Shown here: positions 5,661 to 5,841 of the stretch, piece after piece
Position numbering within the stretch: the first letter of the stretch is position 1
Layout of the letters: every line of letters begins with the position of its first letter
Assembly: GCA_964431685.1 (NCBI GenBank)
Contig: CAYSLA010000199.1
Location: forward strand, 1 to 5,841
Length of the DNA stretch: 5,841 nt
Source of the DNA: CAYSLA01 sp964431685
GTDB lineage: Bacteria; Armatimonadota; UBA5829
Reading direction: 5' to 3'
Translations under genes and position numbers: made by a program
The notes under the pieces: model-generated
Told to the model about the DNA's origin: nothing
What the model saw: the letters and a program-made list of their open reading frames with translations, nothing else
Databases searched by the model: none

Positions 5661-5841
5661 GTGAAGTGGAAGAATCTCGACACAGGGGCCGGTTACTACG
5701 ACATCACGGGAACGTTTGTGGAGTGGTTGCCCATGCTCAACAACGCAGGCGTGCGGGATATCGTGTGCGGGGAAGGTCTTAGCAGTGATGGCGCGTCACG
5801 CCAATGGCAAGTCTCGATACGCCGTATGGAAAGAGCAGGTG
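5661..5841 (+). CDS. Unidentified protein, N-terminal fragment at the window edge (faint methyltransferase likeness)
   Basis: A GTG-initiated frame of 60 residues runs off the window without a stop. An in-frame TAA at 5649-5651, with no start codon after it before 5661, makes GTG the earliest start; ATG at residue 25 is the alternative. No Shine-Dalgarno site is visible. TAATAT (5649-5654) could serve as a -10 element and would again give a leaderless message, but no -35 was found. The stretch TGTFVEWLPMLNNAGVRDIV followed by CGEG (36-39) faintly resembles the helix plus motif I (DxGCGxG) of class I SAM methyltransferases. However, Val35 replaces the first glycine and the residues after CGEG do not follow the usual pattern. 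I do not recognise the protein with confidence. A second plus-strand frame is also open across 5665-5841, so the coding frame itself is not fully settled. Confidence 0.45.
   Translation, partial: MKWKNLDTGAGYYDITGTFVEWLPMLNNAGVRDIVCGEGLSSDGASRQWQVSIRRMERAG

Noticed and set aside
1..5841. A hidden novel multi-gene system, CRISPR array, insertion sequence or tRNA
   Set aside because: No repeated spacer arrays, transposase motifs, terminal inverted repeats around genes or cloverleaf patterns were seen. Apart from the two edge frames, the genes are recognisable metabolic or transport families.

Overview
This is an ordinary-looking chromosomal window from a bacterium with a moderately high G+C content. 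It carries mostly core metabolic genes in two divergent blocks, with no phage, plasmid, CRISPR or defence signatures. The lineage cannot be fixed from the sequence alone. The sugar-hydrolase-like fragment at the left edge, a palindromic dispersed-type repeat and a stand-alone hisF are compatible with environmental groups such as Armatimonadota or the Planctomycetes/Verrucomicrobia relatives, but this is a weak inference.

Left block, minus strand (1-1098): hisF (imidazole glycerol phosphate synthase cyclase subunit) is followed 61 bp downstream by the start of a gene encoding a predicted five-bladed beta-propeller protein of the glycoside hydrolase 32/43-like kind, which runs off the window. 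A hairpin without a T-tract lies between them. The divergent intergenic region (1099-1395) holds a 58-nt imperfect palindrome that looks like a dispersed repeat, then a good sigma70-type promoter firing rightwards.

Right block, plus strand (1396-5560): a tightly packed probable operon. It runs HAD-IIA phosphatase (NagD/PGP/chronophin-like), thiD (4-nt overlap, TTG start), pyrG (CTP synthase, GTG start, 2-bp gap) and an AEC-family permease (9-bp gap), and ends at a strong hairpin at 5582-5606. The promoter lies so close to the first ATG that the operon mRNA is predicted to be almost leaderless. A final open frame (5661 to the window end) begins after the hairpin and is not confidently identified.

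Together the genes cover histidine, thiamine and pyrimidine nucleotide metabolism plus one organic-acid-type transporter. I see no convincing evidence of a novel multi-gene system. The points worth a second look are residue-level departures in HisF and PyrG, the HAD phosphatase/ThiD coupling, the leaderless promoter, the palindromic repeat and the unidentified right-edge frame.
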